Notes: generated by a model not told the origin, from the letters alone. A stretch of 64,000 nucleotides of DNA from Aerococcus tenax (GCF_003286645.3 NZ_CP127382.2:1116001-1180000), one strand, 5' to 3'; positions 46,906 to 58,687 are shown, numbered from the stretch's first letter. Translations and numbers: made by a program.

Positions 46906-48186
46906 TTATCCGACTCCCTCTCTCTTATCTAATACCCAGTGACCAATATCTTTACGGTAAAAAGTCCCTGCTATCGAGTGTTGGGCTAAAAATTGATAAA
47001 CTTGTTCACGACAAATTTCATATGATGATCCTTTAGCTACCAACATTAAAATTCTTCCACCCTTGGCTTCATAATGCCCTTCTCGCAAGTCAACACCAGC
47101 CCCATAGATTTGTAATCCATCAGGAAGCTTAGTAATCAATTCATCCAACACCATTCCTTTTTGATAAGTGCCTGGATAACCTTCAGCTGCAAGAACAACG
47201 CCTAGACTCACTTGATCTGCTTCCCAAGTGAGTTGACTTGGTCTTCCATGTAACAAGTCATCAATGACCCCAGCAAAATTATCTCCTAAAAGTGGCAGGA
47301 CCACTTGAGTTTCTGGGTCCCCAAAACGAGTATTAAACTCAATCACTTTAGGACCATCTTGGGTTAAAATTAAGCCCGTATACAAGACTCCATAATAAGG
47401 ACATTCTCTTAGCCTCATTTCCTTTAAAACCGGTTCAACAATGCGACTAACCACTTCATTAAATACCGCTTTACTAATAAAGGGAACCGGACTGTAAGCC
47501 CCCATACCACCCGTGTTAGGCCCTAGGTCATGGTCATAGGCCCGCTTATGGTCTTGGGCAAGAGGTAAGTGGAGGACTTGCCCTTTTCCGACTAAGGAGA
47601 AACAGGAAAACTCTACTCCCTCTAGATATTCTTCAATAACTACCTCATTTTGACTGCCATAACGATGGTCACTAAAGATTTCTTCTAAGAACTCTAGAGC
47701 GCTAGTCAAGTCTTGGACAATTTTAACCCCCTTGCCTGCAGCAGGACCATCCGCTTTAATCACCAGGGGAAAGTCTGCTGCTTTTACTGCCTCCCGGGCT
47801 TGGGCTAAATTATTATAGGCTGCATAAGCAGCAGTTGGGACATCTTGAGCCTGCATCACTTCTTTAGCAAAGTGCTTGGAAGACTCTAAGCGACTGGCAG
47901 ATTGACTGGGGCCAAAGATTTGTAATCCAGCCGCTTGAAAGGCATCAACAATCCCATTAAATAAAGGAATTTCAGGCCCTACAAAGGTCCAAGAGATAGC
48001 ATATTCTTTAGCAAAGTCAATTAAAGCCGGAAAATCATCCATGCTAATGTCTAAGCATTGGATACCATCCTTAGACATCAGAGGATTTCCTGGAGCGCAG
48101 TAGACTTCAGAAACCTTGGCATCTTGCTTGAACTTAAGTGCTAGGGCATGTTCCCGTCCACCGGAACCAATGACCAATATTTTCAT
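46906..48186 (-). CDS. purD: Phosphoribosylamine-glycine ligase (GAR synthetase)
   Basis: PurD joins glycine to phosphoribosylamine with ATP. The 426-residue ATP-grasp protein opens with KILVIGSGGREHALA and has LVIKADGPAAGKGV, NTGGMGAYSPVP and VIEFNTRFGDPETQ. It lies 16 bases after purH and three before purB. Confidence 0.96.
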   Translation of the reverse strand: MKILVIGSGGREHALALKFKQDAKVSEVYCAPGNPLMSKDGIQCLDISMDDFPALIDFAKEYAISWTFVGPEIPLFNGIVDAFQAAGLQIFGPSQSASRLESSKHFAKEVMQAQDVPTAAYAAYNNLAQAREAVKAADFPLVIKADGPAAGKGVKIVQDLTSALEFLEEIFSDHRYGSQNEVVIEEYLEGVEFSCFSLVGKGQVLHLPLAQDHKRAYDHDLGPNTGGMGAYSPVPFISKAVFNEVVSRIVEPVLKEMRLRECPYYGVLYTGLILTQDGPKVIEFNTRFGDPETQVVLPLLGDNFAGVIDDLLHGRPSQLTWEADQVSLGVVLAAEGYPGTYQKGMVLDELITKLPDGLQIYGAGVDLREGHYEAKGGRILMLVAKGSSYEICREQVYQFLAQHSIAGTFYRKDIGHWVLDKREGVG

Positions 48187-48202
48187 AGTTTTCCTCCTGA
48201 AA

Positions 48203-49756
48203 TTAGTGTCTAAAATGCCGCATGCCAGTCTTCAACATAGGAATTTTGGCTTGGTCAACCACGGCAATGGAATCATCATCATGGATAGAACCCCCAGGTT
48301 GAACAATGGCTTTAATGCCATGTTGGGCCGCTAATTCTGCGGTATCTGCCATTGGTAAGTAGGCATCACTAGCTAAAACCAAACGGTCGCGGTCAACTTC
48401 AAATGGATTAGCCAAGGCTTCGTCAATGGCTAATTGGGCTGAGCCAACTCGGTTCATTTGCCCAGCTCCAATACCTAACGTTTGATGGCCGTTGGCGACC
48501 ACAATGGCATTGGATTTAACGTGTTTAACCACTTTCCAGGCTAATTCTAAAGCAGGCAAATCTTTGGGGTCGACATCATATTGGCCCATTTTTTGCCAGT
48601 GTTCGTGATCTTCATAAGCAGGGATATCTTGGTCTTGCACTAAGAAGCCACCCATTACGGAAACATATTCCTTAGCAGGAGAGAGCTTATGATCAAAGCC
48701 CTGCACTTCTAATAGACGTAAGTTCTTTTTGGTCTTGAGCACTGCTAAGGCCTCTTCACTAAAGGCTGGTGCAATCACAATTTCTAGGAAAATCTTATGC
48801 AATCTTTCCGCTAATTCTTTAGAGACTTCTTGATTAACCGCTACAATGCCCCCATAAATGGACATGGAATCGGCTTGGTAACAACGTTCAAAGGCTTCTT
48901 CAATCGTTTGACCAACCCCTACCCCACAAGGATTCATATGTTTGAGGGCCACCGCACAGGGTTGGTCAAATTCAGCAATCAGCGCTAGGGCTGCATTGGC
49001 ATCTTTAATATTGTTATAGGATAAGGCTTTTCCATTTAATTGTTTAGCTTGGCTAATACTATAGTCATCAGCCAAAGGCGCTTGATAAAATTCAGCTTCT
49101 TGTTGGCTATTTTCCCCGTAACGTAAGGCTTCTTTTAATTCATAGGTTAAGGTTAATCGTTCAGGTTTTTCCTCTTCAAAACGGTCGGTGAGATACTGAG
49201 CAATTAAGGCATCATAGGCAGCTGTCAAACGGAAAGCTTTAGCTGCTAGACGTTGGCGATCTTCAAGAGTCGTTGCCTGTTTTTCTTTAAGAGAATCGAT
49301 GACACTGGCATAGTCCTTAGGATCAGTAAGCACAGTGACATCCTGGTAGTTTTTGGCTCCAGCACGCACCATGGAAGGACCACCAATATCAATATTTTCC
49401 ACCGCTTCAGCTAATGAAACCTGGCTCTGACTAATGGTTTCTTTAAAGGGATAGAAGTTCACCACCACATAATCAATGGCTTGTAAGTGGTTATCAGCCA
49501 TGGTTTTCACATGGTCAGCATGGTCTCTTTGGAAGAGAATTCCAGCATGGATATTAGGATGTAAGGTTTTTACTCGCCCATCTAGCATTTCCTTAAAGCC
49601 AGTCACTTCTTCAACAGGAATAACTTTAATACCAGCTGCTTCTAGGTGCTTTTTACTCCCCCCGGTTGAAATGATTTCTATCCCAGCCTCCTTAAAGGCT
49701 TGGGCGAGTTCTACTAAACCTTCCTTATTAGATACACTAATTAATGCTCTTGCCAT
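48203..49756 (-). CDS. purH: Bifunctional AICAR formyltransferase / IMP cyclohydrolase
   Basis: PurH performs the last two steps to IMP. Of 517 residues, the N-terminal third is the MGS-like cyclohydrolase domain ([34 protein letters not shown]) and the rest the formyltransferase (ALKHMNPCGVGVG; NAIVVANGHQTLGIGAGQMNRV). Its start overlaps the purN end by 20 bases, so translation is coupled. Confidence 0.96.
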   Translation of the reverse strand: MARALISVSNKEGLVELAQAFKEAGIEIISTGGSKKHLEAAGIKVIPVEEVTGFKEMLDGRVKTLHPNIHAGILFQRDHADHVKTMADNHLQAIDYVVVNFYPFKETISQSQVSLAEAVENIDIGGPSMVRAGAKNYQDVTVLTDPKDYASVIDSLKEKQATTLEDRQRLAAKAFRLTAAYDALIAQYLTDRFEEEKPERLTLTYELKEALRYGENSQQEAEFYQAPLADDYSISQAKQLNGKALSYNNIKDANAALALIAEFDQPCAVALKHMNPCGVGVGQTIEEAFERCYQADSMSIYGGIVAVNQEVSKELAERLHKIFLEIVIAPAFSEEALAVLKTKKNLRLLEVQGFDHKLSPAKEYVSVMGGFLVQDQDIPAYEDHEHWQKMGQYDVDPKDLPALELAWKVVKHVKSNAIVVANGHQTLGIGAGQMNRVGSAQLAIDEALANPFEVDRDRLVLASDAYLPMADTAELAAQHGIKAIVQPGGSIHDDDSIAVVDQAKIPMLKTGMRHFRH

Positions 49757-50330
49757 GATTCATTTCCTTTCTGACTAATTCTAAAATTACTTGAGGATAT
49801 AATTGATGTTCAATTGTATGAATGGCTGTCTCCAAGTCCTCCAACTGCCATGCTGGATCAATAGTCACAGCTTCTTGGGCGAGAATTTTTCCTTGGTCGA
49901 TATTTTCATCGATGATGTGGACCGTTACTCCAGTTTTTGCCACTCCAGCCTGATAGGCGTCCCTAATCCCATGACGGCCGGGAAACTTAGGCAAGAGGGA
50001 GGGATGAATATTAATAATCCGATTAGGATAAGCCTGGAGTAATGGCTGGTGGATCAGCCGCATATAACCTGCCAATAAAATGTAATCCAAGTGATGCCTC
50101 TGACAGAGATCGACTAGAGCTTCTTCATAGTCTTGGCGACTGGAAAAGTCAGTGGGACTAAATTGAAAGGCGGGAATTTTTAAATTTTGAGCGCGTTTTA
50201 AAACATAAGCACCAGCTTGGTCACAAAAGAGAAAGGCAATCTCAATTTCAGATTTTAGGCCCTGAAAGGCTTCCACTAAGGCTTGAAAATTACTACCCTG
50301 TCCTGAAGCAAATATTGCACATCGCATCAT
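49737..50330 (-). CDS. purN: Phosphoribosylglycinamide formyltransferase
   Basis: PurN formylates GAR using 10-formyl-THF. The 197-residue protein has the nucleotide loop [12 protein letters not shown], the catalytic Asn-His-Asp region ([27 protein letters not shown]) and normal length. ATGA overlap with purM shows tight coupling. No purT is seen, so this is the only GAR transformylase in the window. Confidence 0.95.
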   Translation of the reverse strand: MMRCAIFASGQGSNFQALVEAFQGLKSEIEIAFLFCDQAGAYVLKRAQNLKIPAFQFSPTDFSSRQDYEEALVDLCQRHHLDYILLAGYMRLIHQPLLQAYPNRIINIHPSLLPKFPGRHGIRDAYQAGVAKTGVTVHIIDENIDQGKILAQEAVTIDPAWQLEDLETAIHTIEHQLYPQVILELVRKEMNHGKSIN

Positions 50331-51379
50331 AATGTCTCCTCAAATATAATTTTTTCTTTTACATCACTAGCTTTTTTAATCTGACCTATGCGGTAAGTTG
50401 ACTCCCCTTGGTCATGTAAGATAGCCTCAACTTCATCAATATGAGCCGGATCAATGGCGAGCACCATGCCAATCCCCATATTAAAAATATTCAGCATTTC
50501 CATCGAATCAAGCTGACCATATTTTTCTAAAGCCTTAAAAATTGGCAAGATTGGCCAAGATCCTAATTGAATTTGCGCTTTATAGCCTTCTGGTAGAATG
50601 CGGGGAATATTTTCAATAAATCCCCCACCAGTGATATGAGCCATGCCATGGATCAATGACCGCTCAATTAAGCTTTGCAATGTCTTCACATAGATCCGGG
50701 TAGGAATAAGTAATTCATCAATCAGACTTCGGTCTGGTCCTAGTTCTTCTAAATGGATATCCAAAGAAAAATCATTATCCTTAAAAAAGACCTTTCGCAC
50801 TAAAGAATAGCCATTAGAATGTAAGCCGGATGAGGCTAGGCCCAGAAGAATATCCCCTTCTTTAACCTTCTTGGGGGTAATGAGCCGTTTCTTTTCAGCA
50901 ATACCGACCGCAAAACCAGCTAGGTCAAAATCCTGTGTGGCATACATACCGGGCATCTCTGCAGTTTCTCCACCAATCAAGGCAGCGCCAGCCTGTTGAC
51001 AGCCTTCTGCTACTCCTTTGACGATACGCTCAATAACAGCGGGCTGGTTTTTGCCCACCGCGATGTAGTCCAAGAAAAACAAAGGCTGAGCGCCTTGAGC
51101 GAGAATATCATTAACACACATAGCTACACAGTCGATACCGATACTGTCATAGCGCTGAGATTGGATAGCTAGCATTAATTTAGTGCCGACACCATCCGTG
51201 CCAGCTAATAAGCAAGGCTCTTCATAGTCAAAGCCGGCTAAAGAAAAGGCGCCAGCAAAGCTTCCGATCGCTCCCATCACTTCTGGGCGCCAAGTTTTTG
51301 CGACTTGTTTTTTAATTCGTTCTACCGCTTGGTAACCGGCTTCCACATCCACTCCGGCATTTTGGTAGGCATTAGTCAT
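50327..51379 (-). CDS. purM: Phosphoribosylformylglycinamidine cyclo-ligase (AIR synthetase)
   Basis: PurM closes the imidazole ring of FGAM. The 350-residue protein has the family blocks [45 protein letters not shown] and [13 protein letters not shown]. Its start overlaps the purF end by eight bases. Confidence 0.96.
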   Translation of the reverse strand: MTNAYQNAGVDVEAGYQAVERIKKQVAKTWRPEVMGAIGSFAGAFSLAGFDYEEPCLLAGTDGVGTKLMLAIQSQRYDSIGIDCVAMCVNDILAQGAQPLFFLDYIAVGKNQPAVIERIVKGVAEGCQQAGAALIGGETAEMPGMYATQDFDLAGFAVGIAEKKRLITPKKVKEGDILLGLASSGLHSNGYSLVRKVFFKDNDFSLDIHLEELGPDRSLIDELLIPTRIYVKTLQSLIERSLIHGMAHITGGGFIENIPRILPEGYKAQIQLGSWPILPIFKALEKYGQLDSMEMLNIFNMGIGMVLAIDPAHIDEVEAILHDQGESTYRIGQIKKASDVKEKIIFEETL

Positions 51380-52880
51380 AGTTAACCTCCTCTTCCTGCA
51401 AAGATTCTAGGTATTCTTTTTCATAGTCATATAATTCAGTGGGGTAATCGCCATTAAAATAAGCCATACATAGGCCTTGATACTTGCCAGGCCCTTGTAA
51501 ATCGATGCCCTTAATCAGACCTTTCTGACTGAGGAAGGCCAAGGAATCAGCCCCAATCAATTGACAAATTTCTTCAACTGAATTTTGGGCAGCAATCAAT
51601 TCGCGGGTATTAGAAATATCAATGCCGTAAAAACAGGGGAACTTTAACGGTGGACAAGCAATCCGGACATGGACCTCTCGGGCACCCGCTTCACGTAAGA
51701 GGGCCACAATCCGCTTAGAAGTCGTTCCCCGGACAATGGAATCATCAATCATGACTACACTCTTACCAGACACAACCTTGCGGACAGCCGACAACTTCAT
51801 CCGTACCCCTTGTTCTCTTTCAGCCTGACTGGGTTGGATAAAGGTACGACCAACATACTGGTTCTTTACCAGACCCATTTCATTGGCTAAGCCAGCAGCC
51901 TCTGCATAGCCCATGGCTGCTGACAGAGAGGAATTAGGGACTCCAACCACCATATCGGCTCCTTCAGCAGGACTTTCCTGGGCTAAGATTTCCCCACAAC
52001 GCTTACGAGCGGTATGGACATTGACATGTTGGATATTGGAATCAGGGCGGGCGAAGTAAATATACTCCATAGAACAAATGGCTTGGTGACGGTTTTCTGT
52101 ATAGAATTCGCGCTCAATGCCCTCATCCGTGATATACACGACTTGTCCGGCTTCGACGTCAAATAAGGTTTTAGCTCCAATTTGGTCTAAAGCGCAAGAT
52201 TCTGAAGCCATCACGTAGGCCCCATTGTCTAACTGGCCGACTACTAGGGGCCGAAAACCATTGGGATCGCAAGCTCCTACCAGTCCCTTATTGGTTAACA
52301 AGATATAAGTAAAGCCACCCTTTATCTGTCCTAAGGCTTCTTTAAGTTGGTCCTTAAAATTAGTCGCCTTGCTGCGGCGAATTAAGTGCATGAGCACTTC
52401 ACTATCTGAAGTCGAGCGAAAAATAGCTCCTTGTTCTTCTAATTCTTCCTTTAAAGATTGACCATTGACCAGGTTACCGTTATGGGCTAGAGCCAGGTCA
52501 CGGTCCGAAAAGTGGAATAGGAAGGGTTGAATATTATTCAATGAATGGTCGCCAGCTGTCGCATAACGCACATGGCCTAAGGCAGCTTGCCCAGCAAGCT
52601 TATCGAATTGGTCTTGATTAGAAAAGACCTCACTGACTAGGCCTAAACCGCGGTATTCTTGCATCCGACCTGTCTCTTTGAGACTAGTGATTCCGGCACC
52701 TTCTTGGCCACGGTGTTGGAGGGCCATCAAACCATAAAAGCTAAGCCGAGCAGCATCAGGATGGTTCCAGATACCAATCAGACCACACTCTTCATGGGGA
52801 AGGTCATAGTTTTCCTGGTCAATATAGGTGGTCACATAGTTGGGGTCTTTTATAAATGGGCTTGTTCTTCTAACTGACAC
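51372..52880 (-). CDS. purF: Amidophosphoribosyltransferase
   Basis: PurF commits PRPP to purine synthesis using glutamine. The GTG at 52880 is preferred: AAGGAG lies seven bases before it, inside an upstream ATG-started extension. This gives 502 residues with the nucleophilic cysteine at 32 ([12 protein letters not shown]), so a 31-residue propeptide must be removed, longer than the 11 of Bacillus PurF. The PRPP loop is [17 protein letters not shown], and iron-sulfur-type cysteines occur near the C-terminus ([16 protein letters not shown]). It overlaps the purL end by 31 bases. Confidence 0.95.
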   Translation of the reverse strand: MSVRRTSPFIKDPNYVTTYIDQENYDLPHEECGLIGIWNHPDAARLSFYGLMALQHRGQEGAGITSLKETGRMQEYRGLGLVSEVFSNQDQFDKLAGQAALGHVRYATAGDHSLNNIQPFLFHFSDRDLALAHNGNLVNGQSLKEELEEQGAIFRSTSDSEVLMHLIRRSKATNFKDQLKEALGQIKGGFTYILLTNKGLVGACDPNGFRPLVVGQLDNGAYVMASESCALDQIGAKTLFDVEAGQVVYITDEGIEREFYTENRHQAICSMEYIYFARPDSNIQHVNVHTARKRCGEILAQESPAEGADMVVGVPNSSLSAAMGYAEAAGLANEMGLVKNQYVGRTFIQPSQAEREQGVRMKLSAVRKVVSGKSVVMIDDSIVRGTTSKRIVALLREAGAREVHVRIACPPLKFPCFYGIDISNTRELIAAQNSVEEICQLIGADSLAFLSQKGLIKGIDLQGPGKYQGLCMAYFNGDYPTELYDYEKEYLESLQEEEVNYD

Positions 52881-55084
52881 GCTAAGGCTCCTTCCCATAA
52901 CTCCTTCAATTCACTCACGCTTAGGTCAATGCTTTGGTCCTTGGCTTCAAAATAAAATTGATCCTCATCGGTCACCTGGCCTAATAAGGTCAACTTAGCC
53001 TGGCAGGAAGCTTCAAAGTCAGCTTGCTTTTCAGGCTTGACGGATAGGACAAAGCAGGAAGGACTTTCAGCAAATAAATCAACAGCCTCTCTATCCCATT
53101 TAGCCTTGATTCCCAGATTTTTTCCGAAGCAGGATTCAGCAAGTGCCACACCCAAACCACCTTCACTAATATCATGGGCTGAAGCAAGATAACCTGCTTG
53201 AATGGCTTCGAGAACCGCTGCTTGGTTAGCCTTTTCTTGATCTAAATCAAAGTCCAGTAAGGCACCAGAAACTTGGCCAGTTTCCATCACTTGTAATTCA
53301 GACCCATTAAAATCAGGGCGAATCTCTCCCAGCAGGTAAATAAGGTCGCCAACATGCTTAAAGTCTTGGCTGGTGACATGATTTAAATCCTTGATCAGGC
53401 CTACCATGCCAATAACAGGAGTCGGATAAATCGCCTGACCATTACTTTCATTATTTAAGGAAACATTGCCTGAGATAACTGGGGTATTCAAGAGACGGCA
53501 GGCCTCAGAAATACCTTGAGCTGCGGTGGCAATTTCATAGAAAATATCAGGATCATCAGGATTACCAAAGTTTAAGCAATCAGTAATGGCTAAGGGTTGT
53601 CCCCCACTGGCAACAATGTTACGTGCCGCTTCAGCCACAGCCAATTGACCACCACGTTCAGGGTTTAAACGTAGATAACGGGCATTACAGTCAGTAGTCA
53701 TTGCCAAAGCTTTTTGGGTACCACGAATGCGAACAACCGCTGCATCTGAACCCGGTCCAAGCACCGTTGAGGTTCTCACCATGGAATCATAGGTTTGGTA
53801 GACTTTGGTCTTTGAAGCAATGGTCGCTTGTTGGAGTAAGCCTTGTAAGATCCGACTGGCATTTTCTTCTTGAGCTTGGTACTGGTCTTGAGCTTGGTCT
53901 TGGTAATAGTCTGGTTTAATCACGGCATGTTCATATTCAGGGGCATCTTCAGCCAAGGCATTAACGGGGACATCCGCCACTAACTCGCCCTTATGGAAGA
54001 GCCGGTAACGCCTATCGTCAGTCACCCGACCAATCACTACCGCCTCAAGCTGGTATTTGTCAAAAATTGCCTTAATTTTTTCCTCTTGGCCGGCTTTGAC
54101 ACAGAGAAGCATGCGTTCTTGTGATTCGGATAGCATCATCTCATAAGGAGTCATGCCCTTTTCTCTTTGAGGGACTTGGTCGAGGTCTAGCACTAATCCG
54201 GTCCCAGCTTTGGAGGCCATTTCCGAGGATGAAGACACTAAGCCAGCAGCGCCCATGTCTTGGATCCCCACCAGTTCATCTGGACAGTTTTGGATAACCT
54301 CTAGGCAGGCTTCCAGTAAGAGTTTTTCCATAAAAGGATCTCCCACTTGGACAGCAGAACGTTGACTTTCTTCTTCATCATTAAATTCTGCTGAGGCAAA
54401 GGTCGCCCCATGAATGCCATCCCGACCAGTCTTAGCACCCACATAAATAATGGTATTGCCAACCCCGGCGGCTTGGCCTTTTTGGATATCCTTTTGGTCC
54501 ATGAGGCCAACACACATGACGTTAACCAGAGGATTCCCTTGGTAGCAATCATCAAAGGCAATTTCCCCACCAACCGTTGGGATTCCAATACAGTTCCCAT
54601 AACCAGCGATCCCCTTGATAATTTCATGGAAGAGATATTTGGTCCGTTGATGACTAAGTGGACCGAAGCGCAAGGAATCCAGTAAGGCAATAGGACGCGC
54701 CCCCATGGAGAAGATGTCACGGATAATCCCGCCTACACCAGTCGCAGCCCCTTCATAAGGTTCTACAGCTGAGGGGTGGTTATGGCTTTCTGCCTTAAAA
54801 ACCACTGCCTGGCCATCACCAATATCGATAATACCGGCTCCTTCTCCTGGTCCCTGTAAGACTTGAGGCCCTTGGGAAGGAAACTTTCTAAGGACAGGCT
54901 TAGTATTCTTATAGGAACAGTGTTCACTCCACATAACAGCGAAAAGACCCGTTTCGGTGTAATTGGGGAGACGTCCCAGGATATCAACCACCATTTCATA
55001 TTCCTTATCCGTCATGCTCCATTCCCGGTAAATTTTACTTTCTTTAATTGCTTGAGGACTTAGTTCTTGGGTCACTCTCTTCAC
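52850..55084 (-). CDS. purL: FGAM synthase large subunit (small-type PurL)
   Basis: PurL converts FGAR to FGAM with ATP and ammonia from PurQ. At 744 residues it is the Gram-positive small form that needs PurS and PurQ, both encoded just upstream. Motifs include [57 protein letters not shown] and [16 protein letters not shown]. Its start overlaps purQ by four bases. Confidence 0.96.
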   Translation of the reverse strand: MKRVTQELSPQAIKESKIYREWSMTDKEYEMVVDILGRLPNYTETGLFAVMWSEHCSYKNTKPVLRKFPSQGPQVLQGPGEGAGIIDIGDGQAVVFKAESHNHPSAVEPYEGAATGVGGIIRDIFSMGARPIALLDSLRFGPLSHQRTKYLFHEIIKGIAGYGNCIGIPTVGGEIAFDDCYQGNPLVNVMCVGLMDQKDIQKGQAAGVGNTIIYVGAKTGRDGIHGATFASAEFNDEEESQRSAVQVGDPFMEKLLLEACLEVIQNCPDELVGIQDMGAAGLVSSSSEMASKAGTGLVLDLDQVPQREKGMTPYEMMLSESQERMLLCVKAGQEEKIKAIFDKYQLEAVVIGRVTDDRRYRLFHKGELVADVPVNALAEDAPEYEHAVIKPDYYQDQAQDQYQAQEENASRILQGLLQQATIASKTKVYQTYDSMVRTSTVLGPGSDAAVVRIRGTQKALAMTTDCNARYLRLNPERGGQLAVAEAARNIVASGGQPLAITDCLNFGNPDDPDIFYEIATAAQGISEACRLLNTPVISGNVSLNNESNGQAIYPTPVIGMVGLIKDLNHVTSQDFKHVGDLIYLLGEIRPDFNGSELQVMETGQVSGALLDFDLDQEKANQAAVLEAIQAGYLASAHDISEGGLGVALAESCFGKNLGIKAKWDREAVDLFAESPSCFVLSVKPEKQADFEASCQAKLTLLGQVTDEDQFYFEAKDQSIDLSVSELKELWEGALACQLEEQAHL

Positions 55085-55764
55085 GCTCTCTTTCCCTCTG
55101 TTTCAAAATACTTGACCATAGACTGGAAGACCTTAAGCCCATCTTGACCGGCAATGATTTCTTCAACCGCCCGCTCAGGATGAGGCATTAAGCCAATCAC
55201 ATTCCCTGCCTTATTGGTGACCCCAGCGATATTACCTGTTGAACCATTGGGATTTTCTCCGGCATAGGTGAAAATAATTTGACCGTTAGCCTTTAAGTCA
55301 GCTAGGGTTGCTTGGTCGCAGTAATAATTACCTTCGCCATGGGCAATGGGTAAAGTAATTTCCTCTCCTTCTTGATAGAGACTGGAAAAGGGACTTTGGT
55401 TGTTTTCAACTACTAAGTCTTGTTTTTTACAGATGAAGGCTAGATCACAATTAGGGAGAAAGGATCCTGGTAAAAGACCACTTTCACAAAGAATTTGAAA
55501 ACCGTTGCAGGTTCCTAAGACCAACTTGCCGCTTTGAGCTAAGCGTTTCACTTCTTCCATAATCGGGGTAAAACGGGCAATAGCTCCGGTCCGTAAATAA
55601 TCCCCAAAGGAGAAACCACCTGGCAACATAATGGCATCATAACCCGCTAAGGAAGTCGCACTAGCAGGAACATAGTCAGCTTCTTGGCCCAAGACATCAC
55701 GGATAGCAGTCAACATATCCATATCGCAATTGGATCCAGGAAATTGAATCACAGCAAATTTCAT
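55081..55764 (-). CDS. purQ: FGAM synthase glutaminase subunit
   Basis: PurQ is the class I glutaminase that feeds ammonia to PurL. The 227-residue protein has the nucleophile elbow [10 protein letters not shown] with the catalytic cysteine near residue 86, [11 protein letters not shown], and the C-terminal [11 protein letters not shown] with His and Glu. purS lies five bases upstream. Confidence 0.96.
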   Translation of the reverse strand: MKFAVIQFPGSNCDMDMLTAIRDVLGQEADYVPASATSLAGYDAIMLPGGFSFGDYLRTGAIARFTPIMEEVKRLAQSGKLVLGTCNGFQILCESGLLPGSFLPNCDLAFICKKQDLVVENNQSPFSSLYQEGEEITLPIAHGEGNYYCDQATLADLKANGQIIFTYAGENPNGSTGNIAGVTNKAGNVIGLMPHPERAVEEIIAGQDGLKVFQSMVKYFETEGKRA

Positions 55765-55769
55765 GACGG

Positions 55770-56015
55770 CTAAACCTCCTTAATGGTATAGCGGTAAGTT
55801 TCCATATTGACATTAGCTAGGAGACGGTCACAAATATCAGCAACCGCTTGGTCGACATCGCCAACCTCTTTGGCAATTTCCATTTGAAAATACTTTCCTT
55901 GACGAATATTTTTAACTGCCTCATAACCCATTTGGTGGACGCCTTGCATAATGGCTTGGCCTTGAGGGTCGAGAATGGATTCCTTATAGGTGACAAATAC
56001 TTCAACTGTATACAT
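55770..56015 (-). CDS. purS: FGAM synthase subunit PurS
   Basis: PurS (81 residues) bridges PurL and PurQ in Gram-positive FGAM synthase. The family start [21 protein letters not shown] and the later [13 protein letters not shown] are present. It lies between purC and purQ, the standard position. Confidence 0.94.
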   Translation of the reverse strand: MYTVEVFVTYKESILDPQGQAIMQGVHQMGYEAVKNIRQGKYFQMEIAKEVGDVDQAVADICDRLLANVNMETYRYTIKEV

Positions 56016-56048
56016 AGTGACCTCCCTGTTTTTTCTAATTGATAGTCC

Positions 56049-56768
56049 TTAATCTTTAATAACTTCTTGTAAACGTTTATAGACCGCTTGGTAGTAAGGG
56101 ATCATATCGCCTTGATCATTGCGGAAGATGTCCTTATCAAAGGATTTCCCACTTTCCTTATCCCAGAGTCTGGCGTTATCCGGTGAAAATTCGTCAGCCA
56201 GAATAATATCTCCCGCTGCATTCTTTCCAAATTCTAATTTGAAATCGACCAGAATCAGCCCTGCTTGGTCAAACAGCTTCACTAATAATTTATTAATTTC
56301 CTTAGTCAATGTTTTAATCCTTGCGATTTCTGCAGGATTAGCCGCTTTAAGAAAGAGAACATGATCGTCATTCAATAGCGGGTCATTCAAGTCATCATCC
56401 TTATAGAAGAATTCCAGGATACCACCTTCAATGGCTAAGCCCCGTTCAATCCCTAAGCGTTTGACAAAGGAACCAGCAGCATAATTGCGATAAACCACTT
56501 CTAAGGGAAACATTTCCGCCTTCTCAACGATTTCTTCTCGTTCATTAAGCACTTTGACCAAATGGGTAGCGATACCATGGTCAGCTAAATAAGTGAAGAT
56601 CAATTGGGTAATAGCTTGGTTAATCCGCCCCTTGCCAGGTAAATTTTCCTTTTTAGCCCCATTGCCAGCAGTCGCTTGGTCCTTATAAAAAACTTTTAAA
56701 TACTTATCATCATCGGTTTGGTATAAATCTTTAGCCTTACCGCTATAAATTAACTTTTCTTCTGTCAT
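56049..56768 (-). CDS. purC: SAICAR synthetase
   Basis: PurC couples CAIR with aspartate. The 239-residue protein begins EEKLIYSGKAKDLYQTDD and shows EVVYRNYAAGSFVKRLG, LVDFKLEFG and ILADEFSPDNARLWD. The start ATG overlaps the purK stop by one base. Confidence 0.96.
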   Translation of the reverse strand: MTEEKLIYSGKAKDLYQTDDDKYLKVFYKDQATAGNGAKKENLPGKGRINQAITQLIFTYLADHGIATHLVKVLNEREEIVEKAEMFPLEVVYRNYAAGSFVKRLGIERGLAIEGGILEFFYKDDDLNDPLLNDDHVLFLKAANPAEIARIKTLTKEINKLLVKLFDQAGLILVDFKLEFGKNAAGDIILADEFSPDNARLWDKESGKSFDKDIFRNDQGDMIPYYQAVYKRLQEVIKD

Positions 56769-57907
56769 TATTTACTCCTTTTCCAAATTCCACTGTCATC
56801 AATCTTTTCAAGACTAGCTTCCATATCTTCTGGCAATAAGGTAACATGCCCCATTTTACGGTTGACTTTGGCTTGGTCTTTACCGTAAATATGCAAGTGC
56901 CAATCGCTATGCTTGGGAGCAGCTTCTAAGACCTTATCTAAATGTTGTCCTAAGACATTTACCATAAGGGCTGGACTTAATAATTTGGGTTCAGCCAGCG
57001 GCAAGCCACAGACAGCGCGAATATGAAGGTCAAATTGTGAGAAATCACAGGCTTCAATGGTGTAGTGCCCACTATTATGAGGACGAGGTGCCAGTTCATT
57101 AATTAAAATTTGTCCATCTGCCATTAAGAACATTTCAATTCCTAGGGCGCCGACCAAGTTTCCTGTTTTAGCTATTTTATGAGCCAGGTCTTGGGCGGCT
57201 TGACTAGCTTCAGCGGAAATTCTAGCGGGAACAATGGATTCATGGAGGATGTTATGGACGTGGATGTTTTCCGAGACTGGGAAAGTCACCACATGACCAT
57301 TTTGTTCGCCGATAGCCATGACTGAAATTTCTTTAGCAAAAGGCAGCCATTGCTCCAGCACACAGGCTTGCTCATTGAGTAAGTCCACACAATCAGGCAA
57401 GTCTTTTTGGCTATGAAGAACCCTTTGGCCCTTGCCGTCATAACCAAAACGCCGCGTTTTTAATACAGCAGGATAACCTAATTCTCTGACCGCATGTTCT
57501 AAATCTTCCATGGTCTCGACCGGTCGATAAGGAGCGACTTGAGCGCCCGCAGCTTCTAAGAACTGTTTTTCATGGAGACGGTCTTGGCTAGAATGGAGTA
57601 GGTCTACCCCCTGAGGGAGATAGGCACGATCACCGAGGACTTGTAAGGATTCAGTATCGATATTTTCAAATTCAAAAGTTAATACATCGCATTGAGAAGC
57701 AAAGTCTGCTAAGGCTTGGCGGTCATCATAGGCCTTCTCATAATGAAAATCGGCAACTTGAGAGGCTGAACAATTATGTCCGGGATCTAATATTCCTACC
57801 CGATAGCCCATTTCTTTAGCGGATTGGGCTAACATTTGTCCTAATTGTCCTCCACCGATAATGCCGATGGTTTCCCCAGGTAAAATCGTCTTAGTCAAGT
57901 TGATCAC
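56768..57907 (-). CDS. purK: N5-carboxyaminoimidazole ribonucleotide synthase
   Basis: PurK makes N5-CAIR from AIR, bicarbonate and ATP. The 379-residue ATP-grasp protein has [33 protein letters not shown] and [18 protein letters not shown]. Its start overlaps the purE end by 17 bases. Presence of purK together with a class I purE means the two-step bacterial carboxylation route. Confidence 0.96.
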   Translation of the reverse strand: MINLTKTILPGETIGIIGGGQLGQMLAQSAKEMGYRVGILDPGHNCSASQVADFHYEKAYDDRQALADFASQCDVLTFEFENIDTESLQVLGDRAYLPQGVDLLHSSQDRLHEKQFLEAAGAQVAPYRPVETMEDLEHAVRELGYPAVLKTRRFGYDGKGQRVLHSQKDLPDCVDLLNEQACVLEQWLPFAKEISVMAIGEQNGHVVTFPVSENIHVHNILHESIVPARISAEASQAAQDLAHKIAKTGNLVGALGIEMFLMADGQILINELAPRPHNSGHYTIEACDFSQFDLHIRAVCGLPLAEPKLLSPALMVNVLGQHLDKVLEAAPKHSDWHLHIYGKDQAKVNRKMGHVTLLPEDMEASLEKIDDSGIWKRSK

Positions 57908-58376
57908 TACTTTCTATGGCTGCTTGACGCATATTTTTTCGATAATTTTCCAGGGCTTGGCTGAGCCTTGCATCCTCAATGCTTAGAATCTCAACCGCCA
58001 GCAAGGCAGCATTTTTAGCCCCTGACTGTCCGATGGCTGTGGTGGCGACGGGAACACCGGCTGGCATCTGAACGATGGATAGGAGTGAATCCAAGCCACT
58101 TAGAGCGTGGGATTGAACCGGAACCCCAATAACCGGTAAGGTGGTTTGGGCGGCTAACATGCCTGGCAAGTGGGCTGCTCCTCCTGCTCCGGCAATAATT
58201 ACTGCTAGGCCTCGCTCACGGGCGCTTTTAGCATAAGCAAACATCTCATCTGGCATCCGATGGGCAGAAATCACACGTTTTTCATATGGCACTTCAAACT
58301 GGTCTAAAATCTGACAGGCTTGACTCATGGTTTGCCAGTCCGATTGAGATCCCATCACTACTCCTACTTTTATCAC
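57891..58376 (-). CDS. purE: N5-CAIR mutase
   Basis: PurE moves the carboxyl group of N5-CAIR to carbon 4. The 161-residue protein has [27 protein letters not shown] and [17 protein letters not shown], the class I signature. The start is GTG at 58376 with AAGGAGG seven bases ahead. It is the first gene of the 12-gene purine operon. Confidence 0.95.
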   Translation of the reverse strand: MIKVGVVMGSQSDWQTMSQACQILDQFEVPYEKRVISAHRMPDEMFAYAKSARERGLAVIIAGAGGAAHLPGMLAAQTTLPVIGVPVQSHALSGLDSLLSIVQMPAGVPVATTAIGQSGAKNAALLAVEILSIEDARLSQALENYRKNMRQAAIESSDQLD

Positions 58377-58453
58377 TTGACGGCCTCCTTAAATAACAAA
58401 CATTTGTATAGAATAAATATCAAATATTCGTGATTTACTTGTTTACATGTAAA

Positions 58454-58481
58454 AATATACCATATAATTTTAAAATTTCAA
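58454..58481 (-). promoter_or_regulatory. Purine operon promoter
   Basis: On the minus strand TTGAAA (58481-58476), a 16-base spacer and TATATT (58459-58454) give a promoter whose transcript starts about 70 bases before purE. A PurBox-like CCGAACAAT lies at 58582-58590, and weaker CGAAT-AWT boxes lie near 58431 and 58505, so PurR control is possible but not proved. No guanine-riboswitch core was found in the leader. Confidence 0.55.
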
Positions 58482-58597
58482 TTTAATTACGTATATTATT
58501 CGATAAAATCGTTTTCATAATACGTATTATTGCTTTGATATTATTTTTAAGGCCAATTTACCTCTAAAACAGCTCCTATTGCCGAACAATCGGAAAA

Positions 58598-58623
58598 AGA
58601 CCGCCTTCGAATCAAGACGGTCT
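58598..58623 (-). terminator. Orphan terminator hairpin upstream of the purine operon
   Basis: AGACCG.CTT pairs with AAG.CGGTCT, and five Ts follow on the minus strand. No gene on that strand ends here, since the neighbour to the right is read in the opposite direction. It may stop transcription from the marR promoter region running backwards, or end a short unknown RNA. Confidence 0.55.
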
Positions 58624-58687
58624 AAAAATATATTTTTATTAGCCAAGCATATGATTTGTCGCCTAGCATAAGTCCTGTTAGTATATG

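Noticed and set aside
58377-58560. Guanine riboswitch before purE, as in Bacillus
   Set aside because: The promoter leaves only about 70 bases of leader, and no purine aptamer core is visible.
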